Shown piece after piece: positions 1 to 11,720 of a DNA stretch of 64,000 nucleotides. The notes beneath the pieces were generated by a model, which was given only the letters and a program-made list of their open reading frames with translations, had not been told where the DNA came from and made no database searches. The position numbers and the translations under genes are program-made. The stretch spans positions 1,798,001-1,862,000 of the forward strand of contig BTPP01000008.1 in assembly GCA_037102815.1 (NCBI GenBank). The letters are read 5' to 3'. Each line of letters opens with the position of its first letter. Within the stretch, counting starts at the first letter, position 1. Origin of the DNA: Neurospora intermedia. Taxonomy: Eukaryota > Ascomycota > Sordariomycetes > Sordariales > Sordariaceae.

Positions 1-1937
1 GAAGCGAGCGAGGTGCAGGCTGGTGCACAAGTTTTGTTTTGATCGGTCGTGGATTCGAACGATGATGAGTGGCATGGATCATGGAGGGAAAGTGAGAGTT
101 GCAAGCGGAGTGGAGACCTGGGAAGGGTTGGTTCAGTTGCTGGCGGGGTCTTGGAACTGAGGTCTGAGGGGCCTGGTTGAAGCTTGTTAGGAACAACCTG
201 GGAATGCAAAAGGGACCCGTGAGGCACGAAAGGACGGTCAAGGCCCGGCCCAGGGACCGTTCTGGCCAATTCAGCTTCTCCACCGAGATAGATAGCGTGC
301 CGGCGTCTTACGATCGGCGAGCGCGTCAACGTAACGTGTTCGCATGGACGTGCCCAATTTCATTTTATACGAGCCGTCAAAACAACAAGTGTCATCGGTC
401 ATGGCGGTGTAGCGGAGTACATACCTAGGTAGGTAGGTATGTAGCTGAGAGGCTGGAAAGAAAAGGGGTTAGTAATCGGCTGAGTGAACGCGTATGAGGG
501 GGGGGAATTGGGTGAGTGTCATATGGTGAACGATTTGTTGAACGTTTATTACAAGTTTGATGAGGGATGGTGGATGGTGGATGGTGGATGGTGGTTGCCC
601 ATCTGCAATGCCTGCCTGTTTACAGGTAAGTAAGGCAAGTGTCGCGGGCCTGCCTGGCAGGCTGCTGCAGTGCTGTCTATCATATCTGCTACAGTACTGT
701 ACTGTTACTACCTCTGGTGATCTCCAAAGTGGAAGGGACGATGTGCGAATTGGAGGTCCCATACTGTACCTAGGTAATACTGCCCTGCCCTGCCGGCCCT
801 GTCGACTGAGTGCCGGGCGGGCAAGACGCGACGCTTCAGTTCTTGTCCAAATCAAACTTCAACCGCATGGAGATCTCCCGGCAAGCTTCCCCGCATCGAC
901 CATGTCCCGTCATCTGCTCCACCTGACTTGACTGTCGCTGTCCCTAAAGCATCGTCCGGCGTCGTTCAACAACATCATGCCAAGCACATTCCGGAGACAT
1001 CTCCACGCCCGAGTTCCACGCAGCATCATGGCCAGACACGGCGCGTCTTGGCAGCTTCGGGCGCTCACCACTGACACGTCGGGTCCCGCTTACACTACTC
1101 ACCTCACCTTGTACGTTCTTAGCTCTAGCGACATCGATGTCAAAAGCGACCCGACTTGATGGTACGCTTCCACTCTGAATCTTGTGATTACCCAGCATGG
1201 GACAAGACCGGACTTTGTTTCTTTTTCGGTTTCGTTCTGCAGCCACCCATGGGTCCGAATGGGTCCTCACTTTGTTTGACTCCTTTTCCAAGCTCCCGCA
1301 TTCGAGAACGCACTGCTTGGCTCTCGTCAGGCCTCGTCAAACGCAAACCTGGCCGCCATCCTGGGAAATTCCTGGGATCCCTGGGATCCTACAACGGAAC
1401 CCTGCCAGCTGGCTCCTCCTCAGTCCTCCCCAGTCAGGTCCTCTCATCCATCCCCCTTGCCGCTCGAGTACGTTATCTGTACTTAAAGGATCCCCTGTCC
1501 CGAACCTCCCGGATCGATTCCTTTCTTGAGACCTCTCTGTGTGATCCTATTATGGTCTCACTGATCATTCCACCGAGACTCCTGTCAGCTTAGCTGTTGC
1601 TACACTGCCCTATCATCACACATATCTGCCGCGGGTCTCTGCAGTGTTCACCATCGGATCGACACCGGTATATTGATTGTCAACCAAAGTCCGGCCTAAT
1701 CTTCTATTGTCTTGCCTCCTGTTACACCATCAGACGCCGTCGTCTCTGTAACTTCCATCTTCTTTTATTCGACATTACAAAGAGGCCCAGAGGGAGCTTC
1801 CAGCCATCCAACGGGTTTTCCCACAGGACACTCCTTTCTCGCTACCGCCAGAGCGACGCTTCCTTGACAGCAAGTTCCCAAGACAAACTCCATACCATAT
1901 ACGTCACTTCTCTGGGTTTTGTTTCTTACACATCATC
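1..1937. other. intergenic region / upstream region of the 1938 gene
   Basis: I see no convincing gene here; the open frames are short, overlap one another and read as low-complexity. The stretch 1340-1930 is rich in pyrimidine runs (CTCC, TTCC, CTTT), as is common in promoters and 5' untranslated regions of filamentous fungi, and probably belongs to the gene that starts at 1938. A short CTAGGTAGGTAGGT microsatellite lies near 424-440 and a GGATGGT repeat near 566-595. The left edge may hold the flank of a gene lying outside the window. Confidence 0.5.
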
Positions 1938-2674
1938 ATGACTTCAGCGGCGAACATGGCAGTAAGGGAAAAGCGTCGAGGAACTTCCCAGCAGGATATC
2001 GACCAGATGGAGGTTCGAAAGGCTTTGACGGCGGCCGAGTATTCGCGACGACAGTTTGTCCTCAACTTCGCAGCCAGCAAGGACATTCAGCTCCTCATTC
2101 CCGGCAAGAAGGCGCAGGCGATCAAGGAGGCCGAGGAGTGGACGGTTATCTGGCTGGCCCAGAATCAGCTCACTACAGTATCCAACGACTTTTTCAAGTA
2201 CACGGTTGACTTGAGGCTATGGTGCAAGCTCGGTAAGTGCATCCACCTTCTCTGGCTGAGGCATGACTAATCCCTTGAGCAGTCGGTGACGAGATCCCGT
2301 TCCCATTTGCTTTCATGAAGTGCCCCAACAATCCCAGCGATGGCGAGAACAGGAGCAGGGCACCAACACCAAAGGGTGACGCTTTCATGACAAGACATGC
2401 CGTCGAGACTACCCCCGAACCCATCTCCGCTCCCAACCTACCCGCCAGCAAGCAAGTTAAGAGGCAGTCCCTTCAACGATCGGAATCAGATAACGAGACC
2501 GTAACCAGAAGGCATACGGACATGAAAAATGCAAAGACAACTGAAATTCCTCTGAACAAGGCGCGCAGCCTCTCGCTCGACAGCGCGGACGACGACCTGA
2601 AGGTGCGCAAGAAGTCCAGCAACCGCTTCTTGATGCGGTTGAGCCGCTCATGGGCTCGACGGGTCTCATCTTGA
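1938..2674 (+). CDS. conserved-looking hypothetical protein, 228 aa, two exons
   Basis: CDS is join(1938..2232, 2283..2674). The 50-nt intron has a GTAAGT donor at 2233, a TGACTAAT branch region and a GAGCAG acceptor; it is phase 1 and joins two frames into an uninterrupted 228-residue protein. The start follows ACATCATC and is the first ATG of the frame. The first half (about residues 10-115) is a helical, compact-looking segment with many Lys, Glu, Ala and Trp residues. The second half is basic, Ser/Thr/Arg-rich and likely disordered, ending in an Arg-rich tail (R-L-S-R-S-W-A-R-R-V-S-S). There is no signal peptide or membrane segment. I do not recognise a family. The splice fit and the change of composition at the exon junction support a real gene; the function is unknown. 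Confidence 0.72.
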
Positions 2675-5600
2675 ACTCAGTCCCCTCAAGTGCTATAACT
2701 TTAGCAGTTTATCATCATTTCATCATCAAATGTCGACAATTTTCATCAGATATGGACGATGAAGTTTAATTTTATCGACATCCCACACCCAGTTCACAGG
2801 TACCCGACGGCCTGTTATCAAAACGATCGGCGAACAGAGAAACGAATAAGGCTAATCGGTGCCGGGAAACATACCGAAAACGGGAAAACGGAGGCCGCCG
2901 ACTCACCACCCTATACAAACATCGGCAAAACCTCCCAGGGCTGAAAAATCTCGAATGAAGCGAGTCCTACATATTAACACGGCACGCGGGCCCAACAACT
3001 TGGTTTTCGGGTCCCCTGGGCTCTACAGCAACGTGCCATTCTGTGCCAGCCAAGCCGCGGCACAATTTCTCCTTTCCAATGACGAAGGAGCGGGAAGGGT
3101 GACTATCATCAACAAAAGACACAGGGATGGATGGAGGTGGGCATTGCCCAACGACTGGTTCAAACCAACAGCGACCGGCAAGCAATTAGGAAGAACGTTA
3201 TGCGGCACATGTGCCAAGAGGCTTGGTATCGGCCGGGAAGGAAACGGTCTTGGCTTTTCGGGTGTTTGGTTCTCGTGCGTGCTGATCACGTTGCATTGAC
3301 AGCTTGGCAAATGGCACAAGCTCCCAGTTCTCTCGGAAGGCGTGCGAAACACGGCGGGAGTCGTTGAAGAACGAGATGATCAGAAAGAAGAATGCGGGAA
3401 CGAAGCAAAACAGAACCGACCAAACTATCGGAATCGAAGCGAACGATCAACGAAGCGAGAAACATGGTCTTGGCCCTATTTGCCAAGGCAATCTGAGATA
3501 CCTTGGTCCCCCTTGGCGCCCTTGGCCTCCTTCACCGTTGGATCATCACTTGCATCCCTTATTTCTTGGGACCGGCCAACCGGATCTCGGATGGATGGTA
3601 CGCGTTACATACATACTGTGGCACCTTGGAAGGAATTCCAAGGCGGCCGAGACCTTGAGAGTCAGTCGGAGGAATAAATTGGGATTACCCGGGAGGACGA
3701 CGGTGATACTTGCACAATACAAGTATCTATCACACCGTCGACGCTTTTTGATGGCTTGGGGCAGTGCCTTTCTTGCCAAGACGCTGCCGAGACCGCGGCT
3801 GAGATTCCGATAGGGTGTTTGTTGACAGGTCAGTACTGTCGTGAGAGGTCACAAGTTTCGGTCGGTCGAAAGGTCGAGAGGTCACTGGACTTGCTGCAGT
3901 CAATTGTGTGCGACCTGGCACTCACATGACGGGCTTGGTTTATTTTGGGGATTTCATTTTCCTTTCCCCCTGTGCTATTATTGTTTTTGTTTGCGTTTCC
4001 GTTTTTGGTGCGTATGTTTGTCTGGCTTAGCATCTCCTCACTATCATATCATACTATCACAGGGCTTACAGGATTTCTAGGTAGCGCAGGTGTTGGGCTG
4101 GGTTATGTCTCTGGCATGTTGTATAATTGGATTGGATATATCGCGCGGGTTTCTTTTCTTCTTTGCTTGGCCTATCGACATCATCACAGTTTGTTTTGTT
4201 GCTTTTTGCTTTCGCAACACTTTTGGGGGACAAAAGGATGAAAAGGTTTTCTCGCTATGTTCTGTTTTGGACATGGGAACCGGACGCTACATGGTTTCTG
4301 GACATCTGTGGACGAATGAATACCCTACTCTTCTTATTGTACTGTTTTTGTAATCCACGCTTACAGCTTATATTGATCTCGATTCAGATCTGGATCTCAT
4401 TGATGGTCACATGGGGTGACTGCATATGTGAACCATACTTTAGTCGATGCTGCCTGTCTTGAAGTTGTGATATTTGTGTGTGCGATGCATTGCGTTTGGT
4501 TGTTTGGACCTCCTGATATCTTTTATTATTTGCCCCAAAGACCTTTGGTGACTTTTGCTAAATGTTTGAGAGGCAAGGAGTTCGTTCCTATACCGACTTC
4601 ATTTTCCCTTGTGTATGATGCTGCGGTTATGTAGTCGTCATCCATCATCCAGATTATTTGTTTATGTGTTCTTCGGCAGACAGTCAGTATCATTAGAACC
4701 ATCATATACCTTGGCCAACTCGCCAGTCCATAGAACCATAGACGATACTAGCAGCTCACAGTAGCTGGTTGATACCAGCACATCGACCCCCAATTCTCAA
4801 AATGAGGCTATCACTAACGACATAACTCTTTCCACCTTCAACTCCTTTCTCTTCTTACCACGTCACCATCAACGGGATATTACTAATACGCGATAGTAAC
4901 AAATGAAGTTTGAACGTACCTTGTAAATGGGATTTCAATGTTGTCGCGCCGCGGAACATGTACCTATACCCATAGCCGATAAGCTCCTTGGATATTCACT
5001 CAACGTCCATTTATCCTTCTCATACCCTTCCCTTCCCATGTTATGTCAATGTTGAGAAGACCGGATGTCATTCTTGGTTCTGCAGGTTTGCGTCCTTTAT
5101 AGTAGCATTAAATACTTGCGTTGTCATGGTGTCTGGGGCAACGAGAGCCGTTCAATATTGATACCACTATGCTATAGTCTCAGCCATACATAGTATAGAC
5201 TGCTAATACCTTCAAAGGAGCGACGGATTTCTCTATGTTTATCTCATCACACGTCTCAAAGCACCATCCTAAGATAGCCGCTCAGCACGCGTTGCTCTGA
5301 ACCAGCTATCGAACCCGCCTTCTCATTACTCGAGCCAGCTAGTCTGATTTCTTCTAATCTTTCGTCTGATGTACTTTCCGGTTAGTCACACGTCAAAGTT
5401 CGAGTGAATGGGCTCTCATTTCCTGGAACCTTGTTGCTGCCTGCTGCGAGGACTTCACCTTCTTGGTCGTCTCTCCTCCGCGTTTCGATTTTCGTTTCGA
5501 CAACAAACTCTTGACCCGTGCAGCTTAGGGGGTTTCTCTACACGTATGGGTATCATACTTATCTGGAGAGATAGCCAGAACAGTCAGTGAAGTTTGCACA

Positions 5601-5801
5601 AACGGCGCTGGCCACAAAAACGAAGTCCAGAAGTTGACCCGCTCTTACCAGAGTAAACACCCCCACCCTCCAAACTCTCCTTCTGCCACGAACAACCTCC
5701 TCCACAACCCACTGGGGAAGAACGTTTTTACACACATTTCTCTTTCCTCGTTTTCGCGCCTTCTTCCTCCAGCTCCAGCAAATCTTCAAGCAACAGCAAC
5801 C
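2675..5801. other. intergenic region, 3.1 kb
   Basis: No gene could be supported. Several overlapping frames between 2859 and 4634 look like shadows: they lack splice partners, have unnatural composition (Phe/Leu-rich near 3945-4460, from a T-rich stretch) and read equally well on both strands. A CCTTGG-rich segment lies at about 3500-3540. The last 200 nt before 5802 (CT-rich, CACAACC and TCTTCAAGCAAC stretches) look like the 5' untranslated region of the BTB-like gene. Confidence 0.45.
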
Positions 5802-7606
5802 ATGGCGGAAATGGTCGACCCCAATGCCCCGCCCCCAGCCAGGGACGGCTATGACTCCGATGGCGATTACGACATGGGCTACGATGACGGGGATTTTGAC
5901 GCATGGTTGCAAGCCGAAGGCTTTAAGGGTACCAGCAATCAATCACCTAGTCCTGGCAACCATATCCAGCAATGCGCGAACCTGGCGCGTCAGATATTGT
6001 CCAGATCGCCGCCGCCGGCCGAGCCTGTGCAGCATACACCATACGAGTCCGCAGTCGACATGGAGGAGGCACCGCCGCCATCAGCACCCATGTACAAACC
6101 AGGAGTACCGCCCATCCCTCCTCGGCCGTCCCCCACATTTCGACTTCCATCAATCGATACCGTTTACGACGGTCTGCTAGCACCGAGCTCTCCTCCCCGG
6201 GAGCAAGCTTATCCACCAGCGCAAGGTCCGCCACCCCCGCCGATTGTACCTCCCGTTCCGCATCACGAAGACGATGTGCTCGAGGTGATCGACCCCAACG
6301 GCAACATTATCGTCGGGTCCGGCGGCCCACAACGCCAGAGATTCCTCGCCAGCACTGCCGCCATCCTTCGCTCCTCCCCAGTTCTCGCCGCGATTATCAT
6401 GCCCGAGCGACACAGCCAACAGCCCCCACTACCCCCGACGCCAAGTCCTTTGCGCTCACCTGCCGCCTTCGTGATATCGCCTAAGGAAGATCGGTCCCTT
6501 CCGACTCTCTTGATCCCAGACGTAGAGGACAGAGTGTGCAAAACATTCCTACTCGTCATCCACGGGTTCCTCAATAGGGTTGAGAAGAGCTTCAAGAGTG
6601 TCCAGCTTTTTTACGACCTCTTGATGTTTACTCATCGCTACGGAATGACATTGAGCCTCCAATCGGTTGCGGTTCCCTGGCTCAAGAGAATCTATCACGA
6701 AAACCCCCTTCGCCATGACGAGGTGGCAAAGCAGCTTTGGATAGTCTACGAGTTGGGTCACCTCAAGATGATCAGGCATACTATCCGCTGTATGGTCAAG
6801 ACAGCAAGGATCAATAAGGATGGTCAGCTGCTGGGATACGGAGCCCAGGAAGGGAAGGATGAGTACACGCAGTGGGCTCCGTTGGTGCATTTGGGTTTGC
6901 TTAGTATGTTTACCCCCTTCCTAATTGCTGGTCATCTTCCTCAGCATGAATAAAACGATGCACGGCAACGACATCTTGATGGTGATATTGGTTGATTCAT
7001 ATAGCATCGTCCAAGCTAACAAGAATATTGTACATAGGGGACATTACAATCTGCCGACAGCGCGTCATAAACCGGCTCCTCTTCGAAGTCGAGCAAGTGA
7101 TCGAGCGTCTCACATCCTCCCCTCCAGTCCTCCCTCCACGCGACCCTAGTGACGATGACGAAGTCCAGGATTATACCGCTAGAGCTAGAAGTCACGATCC
7201 TCGAAATCCCAGACAGCCTATTGAGATCCCGCCAGACGACACCCCTCGACAGTTATGCGTCTCCCGCAGGCCTCCAGGGAGAGTCACCCACGCAGTAAAT
7301 TGCGACGCCAGTATGCTCGGAGCTCTACAACGTGTACTGCGCCAGGAGGGATGGGCTACGATGGACTTGAGTTGCAGCCCGAGTCATCTATACAGGCGGA
7401 TCAAGAAGATTGGGAAGACGGCGACCGAACAGGTGGTAATTACGCATACCCTAAAGGGGCATAGGGCGTGCGATCCGTTTGGGGATGATAAGTGGATTAG
7501 GCTGGATGAACTGATTATGGAGGAGGTGAAGATGATTCCGTTTGACGTTGAGGAGCTCAAGAAGCGGGGAGGAATGATGGGGTTTTCGATTCAAGATTGG
7601 AAGTGA
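5802..7606 (+). CDS. BTB/POZ-like domain protein, 556 aa, two exons
   Basis: CDS is join(5802..6903, 7038..7606). The 134-nt intron has a GTATGT donor, a GCTAAC branch site 18 nt before the acceptor, and a TACATAG acceptor; it is phase 1. The frame is open from 5634, but 5802 is preferred because it sits in an AACCATGG context and begins a clean acidic N-terminus. Residues 1-180 are disordered and rich in Pro, Asp and Ser. The segment D-P-N-G-N-I-I-V-G (about 190) followed by F-L-A-S-T-A-A-I-L-R-S-S-P-V-L-A-A-I-I matches the way fungal BTB/POZ domains begin (the 'set of strand, then SxxLRxxSPVF' pattern). The helical stretch that follows fits the rest of such a domain. Fungal proteins of this kind are usually of unknown function, with BTB serving as a protein-interaction module. 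Residues after the intron (R-D-I-T-I-C-R-Q-R-V-I) continue the helical C-terminal part. The specific role is unknown. Confidence 0.75.
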
Positions 7607-9085
7607 GCTTAGGTCTTGGAAGGAAAGGGAGCAAGGTGATATGATGAGAATGTACTGTAGGTGGTCGGAAATACTGACTCAAGTTTTGCATTTTATTTGC
7701 CATGTCTTGGGGATACCTCATGACTGGACATCACACGCTCTGTTAGTTATCAGCTGGAATGATGCGTTCGATATGGGGGAACTGGGGTGGTATGGAAACG
7801 GAGCGTTGTCTCGAATATGGACAACTGGACATCGGATTAGTTGTCATGATTCTCATGCCCACCGCCAGAAGCTCGAACATATGAGAAAGTTGGGAAGTTA
7901 CTTAGGGGTGAGAGTCCTCATTGCCATCGCAAGGAATATACTTAGTTTTCGTTGATTACTCAACATTGTCACTCGAGAATGACACTCCACGGATCGCCCG
8001 TATGTGGGGAAAATTGTTCAGTAAACACATGCGGCGTTCTCTTCCAATCTCCTGCAATGAAGAATGAAACCAATGCGGATATAACGTTGAAACTGATGAG
8101 TGATGGACGAGTGTCAACAATGAGTCCAGCGGTTGTTGTTCGCCTTTGTGGAAAAACTCCCCTGAGGCTGGTCTGCTTGGTTCGCATTTGGGGGACGTCA
8201 CTCGAAGTCCAAGCAAACAGCGACGAGGATTTGACCATTGGACAATTCGGACAGTGAGATGTGAGAGCGAAGAGTCGGAAACAGAGAGCTCTGTATCAAA
8301 AGTATATATGTATCGCTGTACAATCAATGTTCGAAGGCGGATTTGTTGAGACCTGGGCGCGCCCTTTGGTCGACGTTGGGGTCCACCAAACATCGTGCCG
8401 TGGTACCTTCCCCGCTCCCTGTCATTGTGGGGCATCACTGTACCACTTCGGCTGTAACATACGTGAATATCCGAAATCCTCAGCGTCGCTTTTACGTTTC
8501 AATGTGAAGGTGCCAGCTTCTACGTTTCAACCAAGAGAACATTGACGATTGTGAAAACTTAATATACACCAATTCTTTGAAGTTTGTCAGCGCGGGATGC
8601 GCCCCATATCCTTTTTTGTAGCAAGCGGGTGACTGGGGATTTTTCAAGCAGGACACGTCCATATACGCGATATGATTGGCTGAAATCGCCCGGTTTCAGG
8701 ATGAGAAGGAGTTGACAGAAGGAACGGAATCGAACACCCGCACAGAAGATCTCTTATTCTGGCTCAAAACCGCCAGAATCGCCCAAAGCCTCCCTTCCCC
8801 AAGGTACCTTACTATAATCGGTAAAGTTACCTCTACAGGGCATTTATGATCAGTGATTTGTAATCTCTGTGTAACATCCGATCGACCTATGGAACTGTGG
8901 GCTCGGCTGTGTGAATACCAAGTGAGTGGATTGTAGTATGGTAGACCCGCTGCTCCTCGGCTCAGTTCCCGAATGACATAAATACAAGCAGCGACCCCAA
9001 CACCAAAGTCTCACATCCGTCTCATCATCACCAAGCAAACTAAGTCAAACACATCTCAAAAGCATATTCAGAAACTCAATTCACC
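7607..9085. other. intergenic region, 1.5 kb
   Basis: No coding sequence supported. Frames on both strands around 7956-8438 overlap each other and look like shadows. The final 100 nt contain an ATAAATAC box near 8979 and a CA-rich leader (CAACACC, AAACTAAGTC, AACACATCTC) typical of a fungal core promoter and 5' untranslated region for the glutathione transferase at 9086. Confidence 0.45.
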
Positions 9086-9940
9086 ATGGCCAACCAAGAC
9101 CAACAAATCACCTTCTTCGACATCCCCAGCAAGGATGGCCGCACATGGACTCTCAATCCTTGGAAGAGTAAGAAAGCAGAATACCGTCCCATCCGTCCAT
9201 CACCACTTCCCCCCCTCCCCATTTTCTCTCCTAAACAGCTCACTAACATATTCCCTCCTCCTACACCAGCCCGCTTCGCCCTCAACTACAAGTCCCTCCC
9301 TTACCACACCCAATGGCTCGAATACCCCGACATCCGCCCCACCCTCTCCCCGCACCTCCCGCCCGCCGCCCCCGAGCCCTCCACGAGCTCCTACACCATC
9401 CCCGCCATCCGCTTCCCCGACGGCACCTACATGATGGACTCCAAGCCCATCGCCGTCGCGCTCGAGGAGCGCTACCCGGCCCCGCAATACCCTTCTCTGC
9501 ACCTGGACACCCCCGCCCTCGCCAAGCTCGAGTCCCTCATGCCCGGCATGATGGGCAAGCTGGTTGGTGTCTTTGTCCCCGGCGCCGTGAAAAACATTTT
9601 GGGCCCTAAAAGCCAGCCGTACTTTATCAGCACGCGGGAGGCGGCGTTTGGCATGTCGATTGAGGAGCTGCAGAAGACGCAGGGCGGGGTCCAGGCTTAT
9701 GAGAAGATCCGGGAGGAGTTGCAGGAGGCTACGGCTTTGTTGAAGCAGAATGCTGCGAGAGGACCGTTCTTTGAGGGAGATAAGGTGTCGTATGCGGATT
9801 TTGTGTGGGCGGGGTTCTTGTTGTTCATGAAGTATGCGGACGCGGAAGGGTTCGATAAGTTGTTGGAGGCTACGGGGGATAAGGAGGCGAATGAGAGGTT
9901 GTTGGAGGGCGTGAAGCCTTGGGCGAGGGATGATATCTGA
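9086..9940 (+). CDS. glutathione S-transferase family protein, 250 aa
   Basis: CDS is join(9086..9167, 9270..9940). The 102-nt intron (donor GTAAGA, CACTAACAT branch, CTACACCAG acceptor) is phase 1. Removing it restores N-P-W-K-T-R-F-A-L-N-Y-K, the hallmark N-terminus of this fungal GST group; without splicing, a 34-residue Pro-rich insert would sit in the first helix. The N-terminal thioredoxin-like domain (about 1-100) shows the T-I-P-A-I cis-proline strand and the M-M-D-S-K-P-I-A turn that holds the gamma-glutamyl part of glutathione. An all-helical C-terminal domain follows, with F-F-E-G-D-K-V-S-Y-A-D-F-V-W-A-G-F, the typical GST helix motif. Expected activity is conjugation of glutathione to electrophiles, or a related beta-elimination role, in the cytosol; the substrate cannot be read from the sequence. 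Related enzymes also occur in secondary-metabolite clusters, but the neighbours here do not suggest one. Confidence 0.88.
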   Translation: MANQDQQITFFDIPSKDGRTWTLNPWKSKKAEYRPIRPSPLPPLPIFSPKQLTNIFPPPTPARFALNYKSLPYHTQWLEYPDIRPTLSPHLPPAAPEPSTSSYTIPAIRFPDGTYMMDSKPIAVALEERYPAPQYPSLHLDTPALAKLESLMPGMMGKLVGVFVPGAVKNILGPKSQPYFISTREAAFGMSIEELQKTQGGVQAYEKIREELQEATALLKQNAARGPFFEGDKVSYADFVWAGFLLFMKYADAEGFDKLLEATGDKEANERLLEGVKPWARDDI

Positions 9941-10454
9941 TTGTGGTTGTGATGTGATGTGGTGAGAAAGAGACTAAAGTAATAGGTACTATTGTTCTAG
10001 TGGGAGACAGAACAAGGTTACAACTTTTGAGGAGTGATATGATTGATTTCTCGTGATGGAGCTCCCAATCCCTGCGCCTATGGAAGCTAGACATTCCCCA
10101 AAGGGTGTCTCTTCAGTAGGAATCTGTTATACTCAATTACTTGCTGTCCGTTATGGATATATACGGCTTACGGTGCAGGGCTTGAAAGGTGACCGTTCGC
10201 TTTAGTGGGATGAGACACTTTTTGTTTATGCAGTCATCGAGTTTCTCGATCATCAGTACACATGACGGTTGGTAGGAGACCTGAACTGGCCATCAGTGTG
10301 TCAACCCGAGTTGAACATGACTAATTGTAGCTTCTAGAGAGGCACATACACATCACAGAATATAGGAGAGCATACATGAAACAAAGACAGTTGAGGTTGA
10401 ACTTTTAAATTATTCTATTTCATTACTTCATCTATTCGTCACAAAGCCAGCCAT
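9941..10454. other. short convergent intergenic region
   Basis: This holds the 3' flanks of the glutathione transferase (left, + strand) and the aldo-keto reductase (right, - strand), which point at each other. I see no further gene. AT-rich words such as AAATTATTC near 10406 may serve 3'-end formation. Confidence 0.5.
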
Positions 10455-11720
10455 TTACCTGTCACGGCCGTAGGTGGCAGGAGGCGTGGGCTTGTTGTCA
10501 AGAACAGACTCAATCTCCTCCATGATTTCAGGAGTGAGCTTGTCGATAAGGGGCAGAGCCTTGAGGTTGTCCTCGATCTGCTCAACCTTGGTAGCACCGA
10601 GAATGACAGTGCTGACGTTGGGGTTCTTGGCAGCCCAGGCAAGAGCAAGGTGAGTGACGGTGGCACCGAGGCGCTCGGCGATCTTGGTCAACTTGCGGAC
10701 CTTCTCGATCTTGGCCTGACCCTCCTCAGACTGCAGGCTCTTGATGGTGTTCTCGAAGAAGGCCTTGTTGGTGGCAAAGCGAGAGTCCTCGGGAATGCCG
10801 TCGTTGTACTTGCCGGTGAGCAAGCCGCTGGCGAGAGGAGACCAGATGGTGGTGCCGTAGCCGTGCTCCTTGAAGAGGGGAGCGTACTCGTTCTCGAAGC
10901 GCTCGCGGTGGAAGGCGTTGTACTGGGGCTGCTCGACGACGGGGGCGATCAGGTTGTGCTTGTCGGCGAGGTGGATGGCCTCCTTGATCTGGACGGCGCT
11001 CCACTCAGAGGTACCCCAGTAGTAGGCGAGGTTGAGGTTGCGGATGACCTGGGTGAAGGCCTCGACGATCTCCAGCATGGGGGTGGCGGCGTCGGGACGG
11101 TGGGCGAAGACGACATCGACGTAAGGGGTCTGGAGACGGTTGACCGAGGCCTTGAGACCCTCAACGATGTGCTTGCGGCTGAGACCGCGAGTGTTGGGCT
11201 CCTTGCGACCGGTGCCAAAGAAGACCTTGGTGGTCAAGACGTACTCGTCACGGGGCCAGCCGAGCTCCTTGAGCGCCTGACCCATTTCGACCTCGGAAGC
11301 TCCGTTCGCATACACCTCAGCGGTGTCAAAGGTTTGCTGTTGAAGACGCGGTTAGTTTGGTGTTTTTTGGTGAGCTGGACGGACGTAGGATCCAAGACTT
11401 ACAATACCATGGTTCCAGGCAGTCTGGAGGCACTTCTTGACGATCTCGCCCTTCTGGGTACCACCGTAGGTGAGCCAGCCACCGAGGGAGAAGATGGAAA
11501 CCTGGAGACCGGTGTTGCCCAGGTAGCGGAACTTCATGTCCTTGGGCTCGTAGGCCGTGGGAACGACGGGAGAATCGGAAGCCATTGTGTTTGTGTGTCT
11601 GGATGGTGTTGTGGAATAGAGACGAGATGGACAGGAAGAGAGCGGGACGAAGCTGGCTTTTAAACGGACCACGGGCAGGAGAGACCTGGAGAATGGGATG
11701 AGGAGGGGCCTGGGCGACAT
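10455..11720 (-). CDS. aldo-keto reductase, KCNAB (voltage-gated K+ channel beta-subunit) type, 399 aa or 354 aa
   Basis: CDS is complement(join(10455..11336, 11403..11720)). The 66-nt phase-0 intron has a GTAAGT donor, an ACTAAC branch and a TTCAACAG acceptor, and rejoins N-H-G-I with Q-T-F-D-T-A-E-V-Y. The catalytic tetrad of aldo-keto reductases is visible: D and Y in T-F-D-T-A-E-V-Y, K in L-T-T-K-V-F-F-G and H in V-F-A-H-R-P-D. The NADPH-binding end shows [15 protein letters not shown]. The domain and length match fungal homologues of K+ channel beta subunits, which reduce carbonyl compounds with NADPH. The first ATG (11720) adds 45 residues rich in Arg and Ser with no acidic residue, and ends near R-L-Y-S, which resembles a mitochondrial cleavage site. 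An internal ATG at 11585 in good context gives the usual family length of 354. Both forms may be made. The large opposite-strand open frame is a codon-bias shadow. Confidence 0.9.

Noticed and set aside
3945-4462. Overlapping Phe/Leu-rich frames that look like membrane proteins
   Set aside because: Three frames of the same T-rich stretch all look hydrophobic. There is no consistent start, splice structure or conserved motif, so this is compositional.
8700-8800. Minus-strand GTGTTCGATTCC resembling a T loop
   Set aside because: The nearby CTGGCGG/GCCAG hairpin does not sit at the right distance, and no acceptor or D arm could be formed.
10650-11663. 337-residue open frame on the + strand opposite the aldo-keto reductase
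   Set aside because: It is antisense to a clearly coding exon pair, crosses its intron, and has a Gly/Leu/Val/Asp-rich composition produced by codon bias on the other strand.
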